From the NCBI GenBank assembly GCA_019638475.1, contig JAHBTR010000005.1:158538-222537 (forward strand): a stretch of DNA of 64,000 bases, in the 5' to 3' direction. Of this stretch, positions 8,574 to 15,461 are shown piece by piece (position 1 is the first letter of the stretch; each line of letters starts with the position of its first letter). The stretch comes from Chitinophagaceae bacterium. Its GTDB lineage: Bacteria > Bacteroidota > Bacteroidia > Chitinophagales > Chitinophagaceae. The translations under genes were made by a program, and so were the position numbers. Under the pieces are notes generated by a model. It saw nothing but the letters and a program-made list of their open reading frames with translations, was not told where the DNA came from and did not search any database.

Positions 8574-9227
8574 CTAATTGGCAGAAATAATTCCAAAGCA
8601 ATAACGAAACCTTTCTACAATATCAAAATCGTTGGGCAGTGTAAATTTTGTTTTAGTAATTTTCAAATTGGTTAATCTATCTAAAGCATAGGTTTTTATA
8701 TTTTTATCCCAAACATCTTTTGCCAAAAGATACCAACGGTTTTTAAATTCTTTTAAAGCATAAGGTTCTGCTGTTCTCTCGCTGATTGTATCTCTGTAAA
8801 ATTTTTGATACGAAAATTTTATTTGCACTTTATTTTTAATGGCGTCCAGCAAGCCATATAAATTTTCTGTTCCTTGCGGTTTTCGTTTTTCCAAATGAAC
8901 AAAATCAGCAAGGCTATCTGTAACATTTAGGGCATTTACTATATCTAAATTTTCAAAAAACCTTTCGATTGCTTCAGATTTCATCTCATCTTCCTTATCT
9001 ATACAATAAACTTTTTGGTGAAAGTCGTACTTAATATCAATATTGAATATTGTAAGAATATCATTACGGTCTCTGTCAAAAGTTCGTTTAGATATGTTAA
9101 GATTTAAGCCCTGCAATTCCGATGCAGAAAAGAGTGTATTGGCAATTTCTTCAAACGTAGCAGAGTGCTGCTTACGCAATTTTTTTACAATTAAAAAGTA
9201 ACGAGAAATGGATTCTACTTTAGACAT
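8574..9227 (-). CDS. WYL-domain transcriptional regulator, C-terminally truncated
   Basis: YafY/WYL-family proteins are cytoplasmic DNA-binding regulators. Residues 1-75 look like the winged-helix N-terminus (SRYFLIVKKLRKQ ... ISKRTFDRDRNDI), and residues about 125-200 are the WYL domain (IKFSYQKFY, RTAEPYALKEFKNRWYLLAKD, YALDRLTNL). Family members are usually about 320-340 residues and continue past CFGII into a C-terminal WCX region. Here the frame ends at residue 217, just after CFGIISAN, and the antitoxin gene starts 23 bases later. I infer that arrival of the toxin-antitoxin module, or a deletion beside it, removed the last third. DNA binding may survive; ligand control by the WCX part is lost. 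A palindromic site lies upstream and could be an autoregulatory operator. Confidence 0.85.
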   Translation of the reverse strand: MSKVESISRYFLIVKKLRKQHSATFEEIANTLFSASELQGLNLNISKRTFDRDRNDILTIFNIDIKYDFHQKVYCIDKEDEMKSEAIERFFENLDIVNALNVTDSLADFVHLEKRKPQGTENLYGLLDAIKNKVQIKFSYQKFYRDTISERTAEPYALKEFKNRWYLLAKDVWDKNIKTYALDRLTNLKITKTKFTLPNDFDIVERFRYCFGIISAN

Positions 9228-9270
9228 ATTTTACGATTTAAAATTTTAAGCAAATTAACAAAAACAAAGT

Positions 9271-9293
9271 TGTCAGCTTTTGTCAGACTGACA
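9271..9293 (-). promoter_or_regulatory. Candidate operator of the WYL regulator
   Basis: A perfect palindrome TGTCAGACTGACA at 9281-9293, with an extra TGTCAG half-site ten bases away (9271-9276), lies 44-66 bases upstream of the WYL start. Position and symmetry fit a dimeric regulator's binding site near the -33 region. A single CTGACA half-site also occurs near 8026. The function is inferred. Confidence 0.45.
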
Positions 9294-9338
9294 GTGTTTA
9301 TTTTATTCATAGTTCGTAAAGTTGAAAATAAAATTATT

Positions 9339-9809
9339 TTAAACATTTTCCCATTTTTTAAAATATGGATTTTTTGCATTTTTCAAAAACCTATCGTACA
9401 AAACTATTGAACCCGCAGTAGATACATTCATAGAATGTTTGCCCGGTAGTTTTATTACCTTACTGCACAATGCCAATAATTCTTGGGGCAACCCTGTATC
9501 TTCTGCACCCAATAAATAAATGCAGCGTTCGGGGTGTTTAAATTCTGCAATGTCGGTAGCTTCTTCTGTAAGTTCTACACCAATTAATTTGCAGTCGTGT
9601 GGAATGTGTTGCAAAAAATCGTTTTCATTTTCGTAATGAAAAAATGGAACGTGTCGCCAAGATTTGTAAGTATCTGTTGGTTGCCATTTGTACTGCATTT
9701 GAATAGTAAAAACAAACGAAGCATTAAACAAATAAGTACTACGCCATAATGTGCCAATATTTCTTTTTGATTTATTGTGATAAATACCAATGCCAAAATA
9801 ACCTCTCAT
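9339..9809 (-). CDS. SpoU/TrmH-family RNA 2'-O-ribose methyltransferase
   Basis: A 156-residue single-domain SPOUT methyltransferase that would transfer a methyl group from SAM to a ribose 2'-OH in tRNA or rRNA. Motif 1 is seen in NIGTLWRSTYLF (Asn and Arg), motif 2 in IYLLGAEDTGLP and motif 3 in LPGKHSMNVSTAGSIVLYDR, which together form the trefoil knot. There is no N-terminal substrate-binding extension, as in the TrmL-like subgroup, but the target nucleotide cannot be assigned. It sits alone between two toxin-antitoxin loci. Confidence 0.88.
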   Translation of the reverse strand: MRGYFGIGIYHNKSKRNIGTLWRSTYLFNASFVFTIQMQYKWQPTDTYKSWRHVPFFHYENENDFLQHIPHDCKLIGVELTEEATDIAEFKHPERCIYLLGAEDTGLPQELLALCSKVIKLPGKHSMNVSTAGSIVLYDRFLKNAKNPYFKKWENV

Positions 9810-9886
9810 AATGTTTAATTTACAGCAAATGTAAAATGAGAGTACGCCAAAGTATGGCGTGATAAAAATATTATTGAAAAAAAATT

Positions 9887-10159
9887 TTAAAACAAATCTG
9901 AGTGAGTTCCTGTACGGGTGAGGTAGATAATTTTGCTATTGTCGTCTTGTTCCTAAATAAGCAACCAATTGGGTTGTATATGACATTCTAAAAATCCAAA
10001 ATAGTTTCCCTGTAATTTGTGGGTTTTATACAATGGTGGAAGTTTGCCTGAATTTTCCAACAACAGAATTGCTTTTTTCAATAAATCAATATTAAAGCCT
10101 CGTTTCAGACAAAGTTTATAATCTTTTTCAAACCTGTTGGAAGTTTTTATTTGATACAT
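9887..10159 (-). pseudogene. YafQ-family toxin interrupted by one nonsense codon
   Basis: The frame begins MYQIKTSNRFEKDYKLCLKRG and runs to IQPNWLLI, where a TAG (9953-9955) interrupts it. Beyond the TAG, in the same frame, it continues EQDDNSKIIYLTRTGTHSDLF to a natural TAA, giving 90 codons in all. YafQ/RelE toxins usually read WLLIY at this point, so a Tyr codon has probably become TAG by one base change. The lost C-terminus holds the TRTGTHSDLF segment, where YafQ has its catalytic His and Phe. The ribosome-dependent mRNA interferase is therefore almost surely inactive. It overlaps the antitoxin stop by one base (TGATG). Confidence 0.85.
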
Positions 10160-10302
10160 CAGCTATCCAGCTTTTTAAATAAATCTTTGGCGTTTTTATA
10201 GCTGTTTACTTTCCTGCTTTTTACTTCCTGCATAGCTTTTATGGTTTCTTTATTGGGAATTGATTTTTTACCGTTAGTTTCTATAACTTTTACAAACGAC
10301 AT
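10159..10302 (-). CDS. RelB/DinJ-like antitoxin of a YafQ module (intact)
   Basis: A small frame, 47 residues from MSFVKVIETNGKKSI; an alternative in-frame ATG at 10326 would add 8. It ends YKNAKDLFKKLDS. Size, position and TGATG overlap with the YafQ-like toxin identify it as the partner antitoxin, which would bind the toxin with its Lys-rich C-terminal half and repress its own promoter. No lesion is seen in it. Confidence 0.6.
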   Translation of the reverse strand: MSFVKVIETNGKKSIPNKETIKAMQEVKSRKVNSYKNAKDLFKKLDS

Positions 10303-10360
10303 CGTTTTTAAAAAGTGTACATCCATAAATATAGTTGACCGTTTTTACAGTTAAACATTA

Positions 10361-10393
10361 CATGTACATCATACATCATACATCATTCAACAT
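10361..10393. repeat. Short degenerate repeat (CATACATCAT / ATTCAACAT)
   Basis: Iterated ACATCAT words followed by ATTCAACAT, between the YafQ antitoxin and nusB. ATTCAACAT also occurs in the inverted repeat at 1366-1411. No protein is encoded. Confidence 0.5.
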
Positions 10394-10466
10394 AATAAAT
10401 GAATATAGTAGTAATAAGTTTTGCTTACAAAAAGTAAAAATATACATGCTTAAACCATAAACTCCC

Positions 10467-10474
10467 TATCTTCG
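10467..10474 (+). promoter_or_regulatory. Possible -7 element for nusB
   Basis: TATCTTCG matches the Bacteroidota TAnnTTTG consensus at 7 of 8 positions and lies 28 bases before the nusB start. No TTG at the right spacing was found, so support is weak. Confidence 0.25.
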
Positions 10475-10502
10475 CAAACCTTAAATAAAGTTCTTTTTAT
10501 AC

Positions 10503-11438
10503 ATGATAAGTAGAAGAAATATTAGGATAAAGGTTATGCAGCTTTTGTATATGATAGAAAGCAGTGGCGACAAAAATTTATATAAAGACCCTATAGCTCA
10601 GTTACAAAAAAATGTGGGTAAAACAACTGAATTGTTGGTTTATTTAATACATTATTTAACAGAGGTTGTTAGATATGTAGAAACTGATGCAAGACATAGG
10701 GCTTCTAAAAATTTGCCTACTTATGAAGACTTGCATGTGAATACAAAAATTGCTGGCAATATTATTTTATGGCAATTACTGGAAAATGAAAGTTTAGTAC
10801 ATGCCATTAAAAATGATAACACCAATAGCAAAGTTGATAGCACTACTGTTAGAAAAATATATATACAATTAGCAGAAACAGCCGAATATAAAAATTATAT
10901 TAACGAACCTACAAGAGATAGAAAAGCTGATAAAGAAATATTGGCATTTATTTTTAACTCGTTGATATTGCCTAATGAACTTTTTGAAGAACAAACAGAT
11001 GAACTATTTAATAATTGGGATGATGATGCTGAAATGATGCAACAATTAGTCAATACATTTATTCAAAAGCCTACTAATACTACAGATAAATTATTGACAG
11101 ATGAAACATGGAGCTTTGGAAAATTATTATTGCAAACAGCTATTGAGAAAAATAATTTTACTTTAGAACTGATAAAACCAAAACTTAAAAACTGGGATAG
11201 TGAACGTATAGCAGTATTAGATATGATTTTGATGCAAATGGGTGTGTGTGAGTTATTATATTTTGAAACAATACCTACTAAAGTAACTATTAATGAATAT
11301 ATAGACCTTGCAAAAAGTTATAGTACACCACAAAGTGGGCAATTTGTAAATGGTATTTTAGATAATATTCATAAAGAACTGATAGCAGAAGGAAAAATTA
11401 ATAAAGTAGATTTTAAAAAGAAAGGAAGATGGGGATGA
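10503..11438 (+). CDS. nusB: Transcription antitermination factor NusB (long Bacteroidota form)
   Basis: NusB binds boxA RNA with NusE (S10) and supports antitermination in rRNA operons. The start MISRRNIRIKVMQLLYMIES and the C-terminal ILMQMGVCELLYFETIPTKVTINEYIDLAKSYSTPQSGQFVNGILDNI are clear NusB signatures. The protein has 311 residues against about 140 in E. coli; the extra part is the helical middle region normal for Bacteroidota. It is followed at 48 bases by a DUF1573 lipoprotein and then yajC, a gene order common in the phylum. The stop is immediately followed by a short GATGAATG-type repeat. Confidence 0.93.
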   Translation: MISRRNIRIKVMQLLYMIESSGDKNLYKDPIAQLQKNVGKTTELLVYLIHYLTEVVRYVETDARHRASKNLPTYEDLHVNTKIAGNIILWQLLENESLVHAIKNDNTNSKVDSTTVRKIYIQLAETAEYKNYINEPTRDRKADKEILAFIFNSLILPNELFEEQTDELFNNWDDDAEMMQQLVNTFIQKPTNTTDKLLTDETWSFGKLLLQTAIEKNNFTLELIKPKLKNWDSERIAVLDMILMQMGVCELLYFETIPTKVTINEYIDLAKSYSTPQSGQFVNGILDNIHKELIAEGKINKVDFKKKGRWG

Positions 11439-11458
11439 TGTTGAATGATGAATGATGA
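11434..11458. repeat. Short GATGAATGATG repeat at the nusB 3' end
   Basis: Iterated GATGATG/AATGATG words overlap the nusB stop codon and continue about 20 bases, as at the 3' end of the FAD oxidoreductase gene (7942-7980). Confidence 0.5.
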
Positions 11459-11486
11459 GTATTTGAGTGATTAATGATATTTTTTT

Positions 11487-11927
11487 ATGAGAAATGTATA
11501 TTTTTTATTGGTGTTGATTAGCTTGTGTACTGCCTGTGGTAGTAATGAACCTACACAACCAAAAGGCTTTGCTGCATTGGATAGAATTGCTGCTGATAGT
11601 ACTAATTATACCCAAATTCAATGGATAGATAGTATTGCAAATTTTGGAACAATTAATGAAGGCGAAGTAATAGAAGTAATTTTTAAGTGTAAAAATATTG
11701 GTAATAAACCATTATATATTATAGATGTTCAACCAGGTTGTGGCTGCACCACTCCTTCTTATTCAGCAGAAGCAATAGCACCTCAAAAAGAAGGATGGGT
11801 AAAAGGTATTTTTAATAGCCTTCATCAACAAGGAGAAGTACATAAAAGCATAAGAGTAATAACCAATACCATTAATAGCACAGAACATAAACTTTCTTTT
11901 ACAGGAACAGTAATTCATAAATCATAA
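11487..11927 (+). CDS. DUF1573-family lipoprotein
   Basis: A 146-residue protein with a lipoprotein signal (LLVLISLCTACGS: lipobox ending at a Cys) followed by one Ig-like DUF1573 domain. Characteristic segments are ANFGTINEGEVIEVIFKCKNIGNKPLYI and VQPGCGCTTPSY, with the conserved Cys-Gly-Cys. DUF1573 proteins are widespread secreted or lipid-anchored proteins of unknown role in Bacteroidota. The position between nusB and yajC is conserved in the phylum and suggests one operon. Confidence 0.88.
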   Translation: MRNVYFLLVLISLCTACGSNEPTQPKGFAALDRIAADSTNYTQIQWIDSIANFGTINEGEVIEVIFKCKNIGNKPLYIIDVQPGCGCTTPSYSAEAIAPQKEGWVKGIFNSLHQQGEVHKSIRVITNTINSTEHKLSFTGTVIHKS

Positions 11928-11965
11928 ACATTCACCTATATTTTTAAATTAAAAAAACAAAAGCA

Positions 11966-12292
11966 ATGAACTTATTAAACGTAACATTTTTAATGGCAGA
12001 CCCTAATCAACCAGGTAGTCAATGGACTTCATTAATAATGATGGGGGCAATTATTTTAGTATTCTGGTTTTTTATGATACGCCCACAAGCTAAAAAAGCT
12101 AAAGAGCAGAAAAATTTTATTAATAATCTTCAAAAAGGAGATAAAGTTGTAACCATTGCAGGCATACATGGTACTATTAGTAAAATTAATGAAGACAATA
12201 CTATTTCTTTAGAAGTAAACCCTGGCAGCTATATGAAAATAGAAAAAAGTGCTATTAGCTTAGAGTGGAGTGCTGCTATTAATAAAAAGTAA
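11966..12292 (+). CDS. yajC: Preprotein translocase accessory subunit YajC
   Basis: YajC is a small inner-membrane protein that joins SecDF in the Sec translocon. The 108 residues hold one transmembrane helix (SLIMMGAIILVFWFFM), then the signature IRPQAKKAKEQKNFINNLQKGDKVVTIAGIHGTI and a C-terminal beta region ending in VNPGSYMKIEKSAI. Start at 11966 follows the DUF1573 stop by 38 bases. A convergent terminator hairpin lies downstream. Confidence 0.94.
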   Translation: MNLLNVTFLMADPNQPGSQWTSLIMMGAIILVFWFFMIRPQAKKAKEQKNFINNLQKGDKVVTIAGIHGTISKINEDNTISLEVNPGSYMKIEKSAISLEWSAAINKK

Positions 12293-12319
12293 TTAACTTT
12301 TTACCATTTTAATTTATAC

Positions 12320-12356
12320 AAACAAGTTGGCTAAGTAACATTAGCTGACTTGTTTT
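12320..12356. terminator. Hairpin between convergent yajC and ABC-F genes
   Basis: AAACAAGTTGGCTAA pairs with TTAGCTGACTTGTTT (two G-T wobbles) around a 6-base loop, followed by TTTTG on the plus strand. It lies between convergent stop codons, fitting an intrinsic terminator for yajC and perhaps for both genes. Confidence 0.6.
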
Positions 12357-12396
12357 GCTATGTATAATTAACTAATGTATTGCTGAAAGAAAATAT

Positions 12397-14355
12397 TTAT
12401 TGGTCAATTTTAGCTTCTAAGTTCATTATTTCTTCAAACATGGTTTCATAGTGTTTGTCTAAATTTTCTTTTTCTTCTAACAGTTGTTTATACTCAGCTT
12501 CTAATGCAGAAAATGCTGTATGATTGGTATAATTTTCAGGTTTAGCTAAATCTTCTTCTACTTTATTTTTTTTAGTAGTAATAGCATTAATCATTTCTTC
12601 TAACTTAGAAAACTTCTTTTGCAGTTGTTTTAAATCATTTTTTAACTGAGTTGTTTCGTGGGTATTGTGCTTTTGTTGGGGTTTATTTTTTTGCTCAATA
12701 ACTATTTGCTTCACTTCTTGCTCTTTTTGTTTTTCTTGTTGTGCTTTTTGCTTTGCCATTCTTTCGTTCCAAGCCACCCACTCATCATAAGAACCTTTAA
12801 ATTCTTTTATTTCATGGTTTACAATTTCCCAAATTTTATTGGCTGTTTTAGAAATAAAATACCTGTCGTGGCTTACTAAAATTAAACTTCCTTCATATTT
12901 ATTTAATGATTCAGCCAAAAGCTCTACACTGTGCATATCTAAGTGGTTGGTAGGCTCATCTAACATCAAAAAATTACTTTTGCTTACTATTACTTTTGCC
13001 AAAGCTACCCTTGCTTTTTCGCCTCCACTTAGTACTTTAATTTTTTTATCTGTATCATCGCCACTAAATAAAAAACAACCTAATAAAGCCCTTAATTCTA
13101 ATTCTGTTTTTTGGCTGCCACACTCTTTCATTTCATCTAAAATAGTGTTATTTAAATTCAAGGCTTCTAATTGATGTTGTGCATAAAAACTTTCTTCTAC
13201 ATTATGCCCCCACTCTCTTAATCCTTCAAAATTTTCTGTACCTGCTATAATGCGTAGTAAAGTAGATTTTCCTTTACCATTAGCACCAATCAATGCTATT
13301 TTATCGCCTCTATTTATTTCTGCATTGCCATTTTGAATAATAATATTTTCTCCAAATTTTTTTTGGATATCTTTTAATGATGCAATAATTTTTCCTGGTT
13401 GCTTATCTACCTGAAAATTTATTTTAATGTTTGGTCTTTCTAATTCAGCAGTTTCAATTCTTTCTAATTTATCTAATTTTTTTATAAGGCTTTGTGCCAT
13501 AGCAGCTTTACTGGCTTTAGCTCTAAAACGTTCTATTAATCTTTCATTTTGTCTAATATAATCTTGTTGGTTTTCATAAGCCTTTTGTTGCATTTCTATT
13601 CTAACAGCTTTTTCAGTTTCATAGTAATCATAATTACCACTATAAATATGCAACTGTTGTTGATAAAGTTCTACAATTTTATTCACCATTCTGTTCAAAA
13701 AATATTTATCATGGCTTACTATAACTACACTTCCTTGATAGTGCAATAAATATTTTTCTAACCATTCAATACTGGGTAAATCTAAGTGGTTGGTAGGTTC
13801 ATCTAAAAGCAAAACATCGGGTTGTTGCAAAATCATTTTTGCCAATAAAACCCTCATACGCCAACCACCACTAAATTCTTTATAAGGTCTTTGTAAATCT
13901 TTGTTGTCAAATCCAAGCCCTTGTAAAACTTCTTCAGTTTTATGATGAATATTATAACCACCAGCTACTTCAAGGTCATGAAGTTTGTCGCTATACAGCA
14001 TTAACAAATTTTCATCTTCACTATTTTCTGTAAGTTGATTACCTAATTCTTCAATTTCTTTTTCTAATTGTTTCACTTTTTCAAAAGCACCCATAGCAAC
14101 TTCAAGAATAGATTCATTGGTATCAAAACTCAATAAATCCTGATGTAAATAACCAATAGTAGTGTCTTTTCCTTTTTCTATAGTGCCTTTGCTGGGAGTA
14201 TATTGTTGGGTAAGTACTTTAAGTATAGTAGATTTTCCAGTACCATTATAACCAATTAAACCAATTCTTTCGCCAGGTTGTATATGCCATGTTGCATCTT
14301 CTACAATAACTCTTGCACCAAATTCAAATGTTACATTTTGTAAGCCTATCAGCAT
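12397..14355 (-). CDS. ABC-F family ATPase (ribosome-associated type)
   Basis: A soluble duplicated ABC protein of 652 residues without membrane segments. First cassette: Walker A GYNGTGKST, signature FSGGWRMRVLLAK, Walker B DVLLLDEPTNHLDL. Second cassette: GANGKGKST, LSGGEKARVALAK, FLMLDEPTNHLDM. A linker between them (about residues 240-320) is rich in Arg/Lys/Gln, like the P-site tRNA interaction motif, and the C-terminus (about 540-652) is a coiled coil as in Uup/YdiF. Members act on stalled ribosomes or help ribosome assembly; some protect against antibiotics, but nothing here marks it as a resistance protein. Confidence 0.93.
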   Translation of the reverse strand: MLIGLQNVTFEFGARVIVEDATWHIQPGERIGLIGYNGTGKSTILKVLTQQYTPSKGTIEKGKDTTIGYLHQDLLSFDTNESILEVAMGAFEKVKQLEKEIEELGNQLTENSEDENLLMLYSDKLHDLEVAGGYNIHHKTEEVLQGLGFDNKDLQRPYKEFSGGWRMRVLLAKMILQQPDVLLLDEPTNHLDLPSIEWLEKYLLHYQGSVVIVSHDKYFLNRMVNKIVELYQQQLHIYSGNYDYYETEKAVRIEMQQKAYENQQDYIRQNERLIERFRAKASKAAMAQSLIKKLDKLERIETAELERPNIKINFQVDKQPGKIIASLKDIQKKFGENIIIQNGNAEINRGDKIALIGANGKGKSTLLRIIAGTENFEGLREWGHNVEESFYAQHQLEALNLNNTILDEMKECGSQKTELELRALLGCFLFSGDDTDKKIKVLSGGEKARVALAKVIVSKSNFLMLDEPTNHLDMHSVELLAESLNKYEGSLILVSHDRYFISKTANKIWEIVNHEIKEFKGSYDEWVAWNERMAKQKAQQEKQKEQEVKQIVIEQKNKPQQKHNTHETTQLKNDLKQLQKKFSKLEEMINAITTKKNKVEEDLAKPENYTNHTAFSALEAEYKQLLEEKENLDKHYETMFEEIMNLEAKIDQ

Positions 14356-14375
14356 AATTTTATATTAAAACCATG

Positions 14376-14402
14376 CAAAGGTAATAGGTAAAAGCCTTTC
14401 AA
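14376..14402 (-). promoter_or_regulatory. Candidate promoter of the ABC-F gene
   Basis: On the minus strand TACCTTTG (plus 14376-14383) matches TAnnTTTG fully, with TTG (plus 14400-14402) 16 bases upstream, somewhat close to it. It would give a leader of roughly 15-20 bases. Confidence 0.35.
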
Positions 14403-14493
14403 TTTTACACCAAACATATATAAGCAAATATCTTATATCATTATAAGGCAATTAAGTAAAAAAGATATTGTTATTATTGCAGTTTAAAAATAA

Positions 14494-15432
14494 ATGAACA
14501 TGAAGAAAATTTTTATTTTAGTTGCTACACTAATTATTGGTAGTAAAGTATATGCACAAGATGAAACTGTAAAAGGTTTAAAAGATGAATCTGCAAAAAC
14601 CATTCAAAAAGATGCCGGTGATACATCTTCTAAAACATGGAAAAAAGGAGGTTTATTTAGTATTAATGTATCGCAAGGCTCATTAAAAAACTGGGCTGCT
14701 GGTGGCGATAAATTTTCAATGTCTTTAAATCTATATACTAACTTTTTTACTTTTTATAAAAAAGGGAAAAATAGTTGGGATAATAATATAGATTTTTATT
14801 TAGGCTATGTAAATACAACAACCTTAGGTGCCAGAAAAAATGATGATAGAATTGATATTACTTCTAAATATGGTTATGCTCTTAACCCTAAATTAAATTT
14901 ATCTACTTTATTTAATTTCAGGTCTCAATTTTTTGCTGGTTATGAATATCCAAATGCTAATACAGAAAATTTAACTTCTAATATTTTAGCCCCAGCTTAT
15001 ATTTTATTAGGTGTGGGTTTGGATTATAAACCTACATCAGACTTATCTATTTTCTTTTCTCCATTAACAACAAGATGGGTTATTGTAAATGATAAAACTC
15101 TATCTGCTAAAGGATTGTATGGTGTAGAGCCAGGTAAAAAATCTGCTACTCAAATAGGTGCTTATGCAAGTATTAATTACACAAAAAACTTAAATCAAAT
15201 AATCACTTATAAAGGAAGATTAGATTTATTTTCTAACTATAAAAGCAATCCACAAAATATAGATTTGTTTATGACCAATATGTTTTCAGCAAAATTATCT
15301 AAAATACTTTCTGCTACATGGAGCTTAGATTTAATTTATGATGATGATGTAAAACTATTTGGGAAAAATAGTAATTCTCCAAACTTGCAATTAAAATCTT
15401 TACTTGGTGTAGGATTATTAGTAAAATTGTAA
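14494..15432 (+). CDS. DUF3078-like outer-membrane beta-barrel protein
   Basis: A 312-residue exported protein with signal peptide MNMKKIFILVATLIIGSKVYAQ (an alternative start ATG lies two codons in). After it come WKKGGLFSINVSQGSLKNWAAGGDKFSMSLN, then alternating amphipathic strands ending LLGVGLLVKL, consistent with an outer-membrane barrel. The GSLKNWAAGG block is typical of DUF3078 proteins, whose function is unknown. The M14 peptidase gene begins 30 bases later on the same strand, so co-transcription is likely. Confidence 0.78.
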   Translation: MNMKKIFILVATLIIGSKVYAQDETVKGLKDESAKTIQKDAGDTSSKTWKKGGLFSINVSQGSLKNWAAGGDKFSMSLNLYTNFFTFYKKGKNSWDNNIDFYLGYVNTTTLGARKNDDRIDITSKYGYALNPKLNLSTLFNFRSQFFAGYEYPNANTENLTSNILAPAYILLGVGLDYKPTSDLSIFFSPLTTRWVIVNDKTLSAKGLYGVEPGKKSATQIGAYASINYTKNLNQIITYKGRLDLFSNYKSNPQNIDLFMTNMFSAKLSKILSATWSLDLIYDDDVKLFGKNSNSPNLQLKSLLGVGLLVKL

Positions 15433-15461
15433 AATACTTTACATTAATAATACTTTGATTT

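Noticed and set aside
12658..13174. Plus-strand frames within the ABC-F gene
   Set aside because: These are shadows of a gene with complete ABC-F motifs on the other strand.
12397..14355. ABC-F protein as an antibiotic resistance determinant
   Set aside because: The linker and C-terminal coiled coil look like the housekeeping Uup/YdiF type, and there is no mobile or resistance context.
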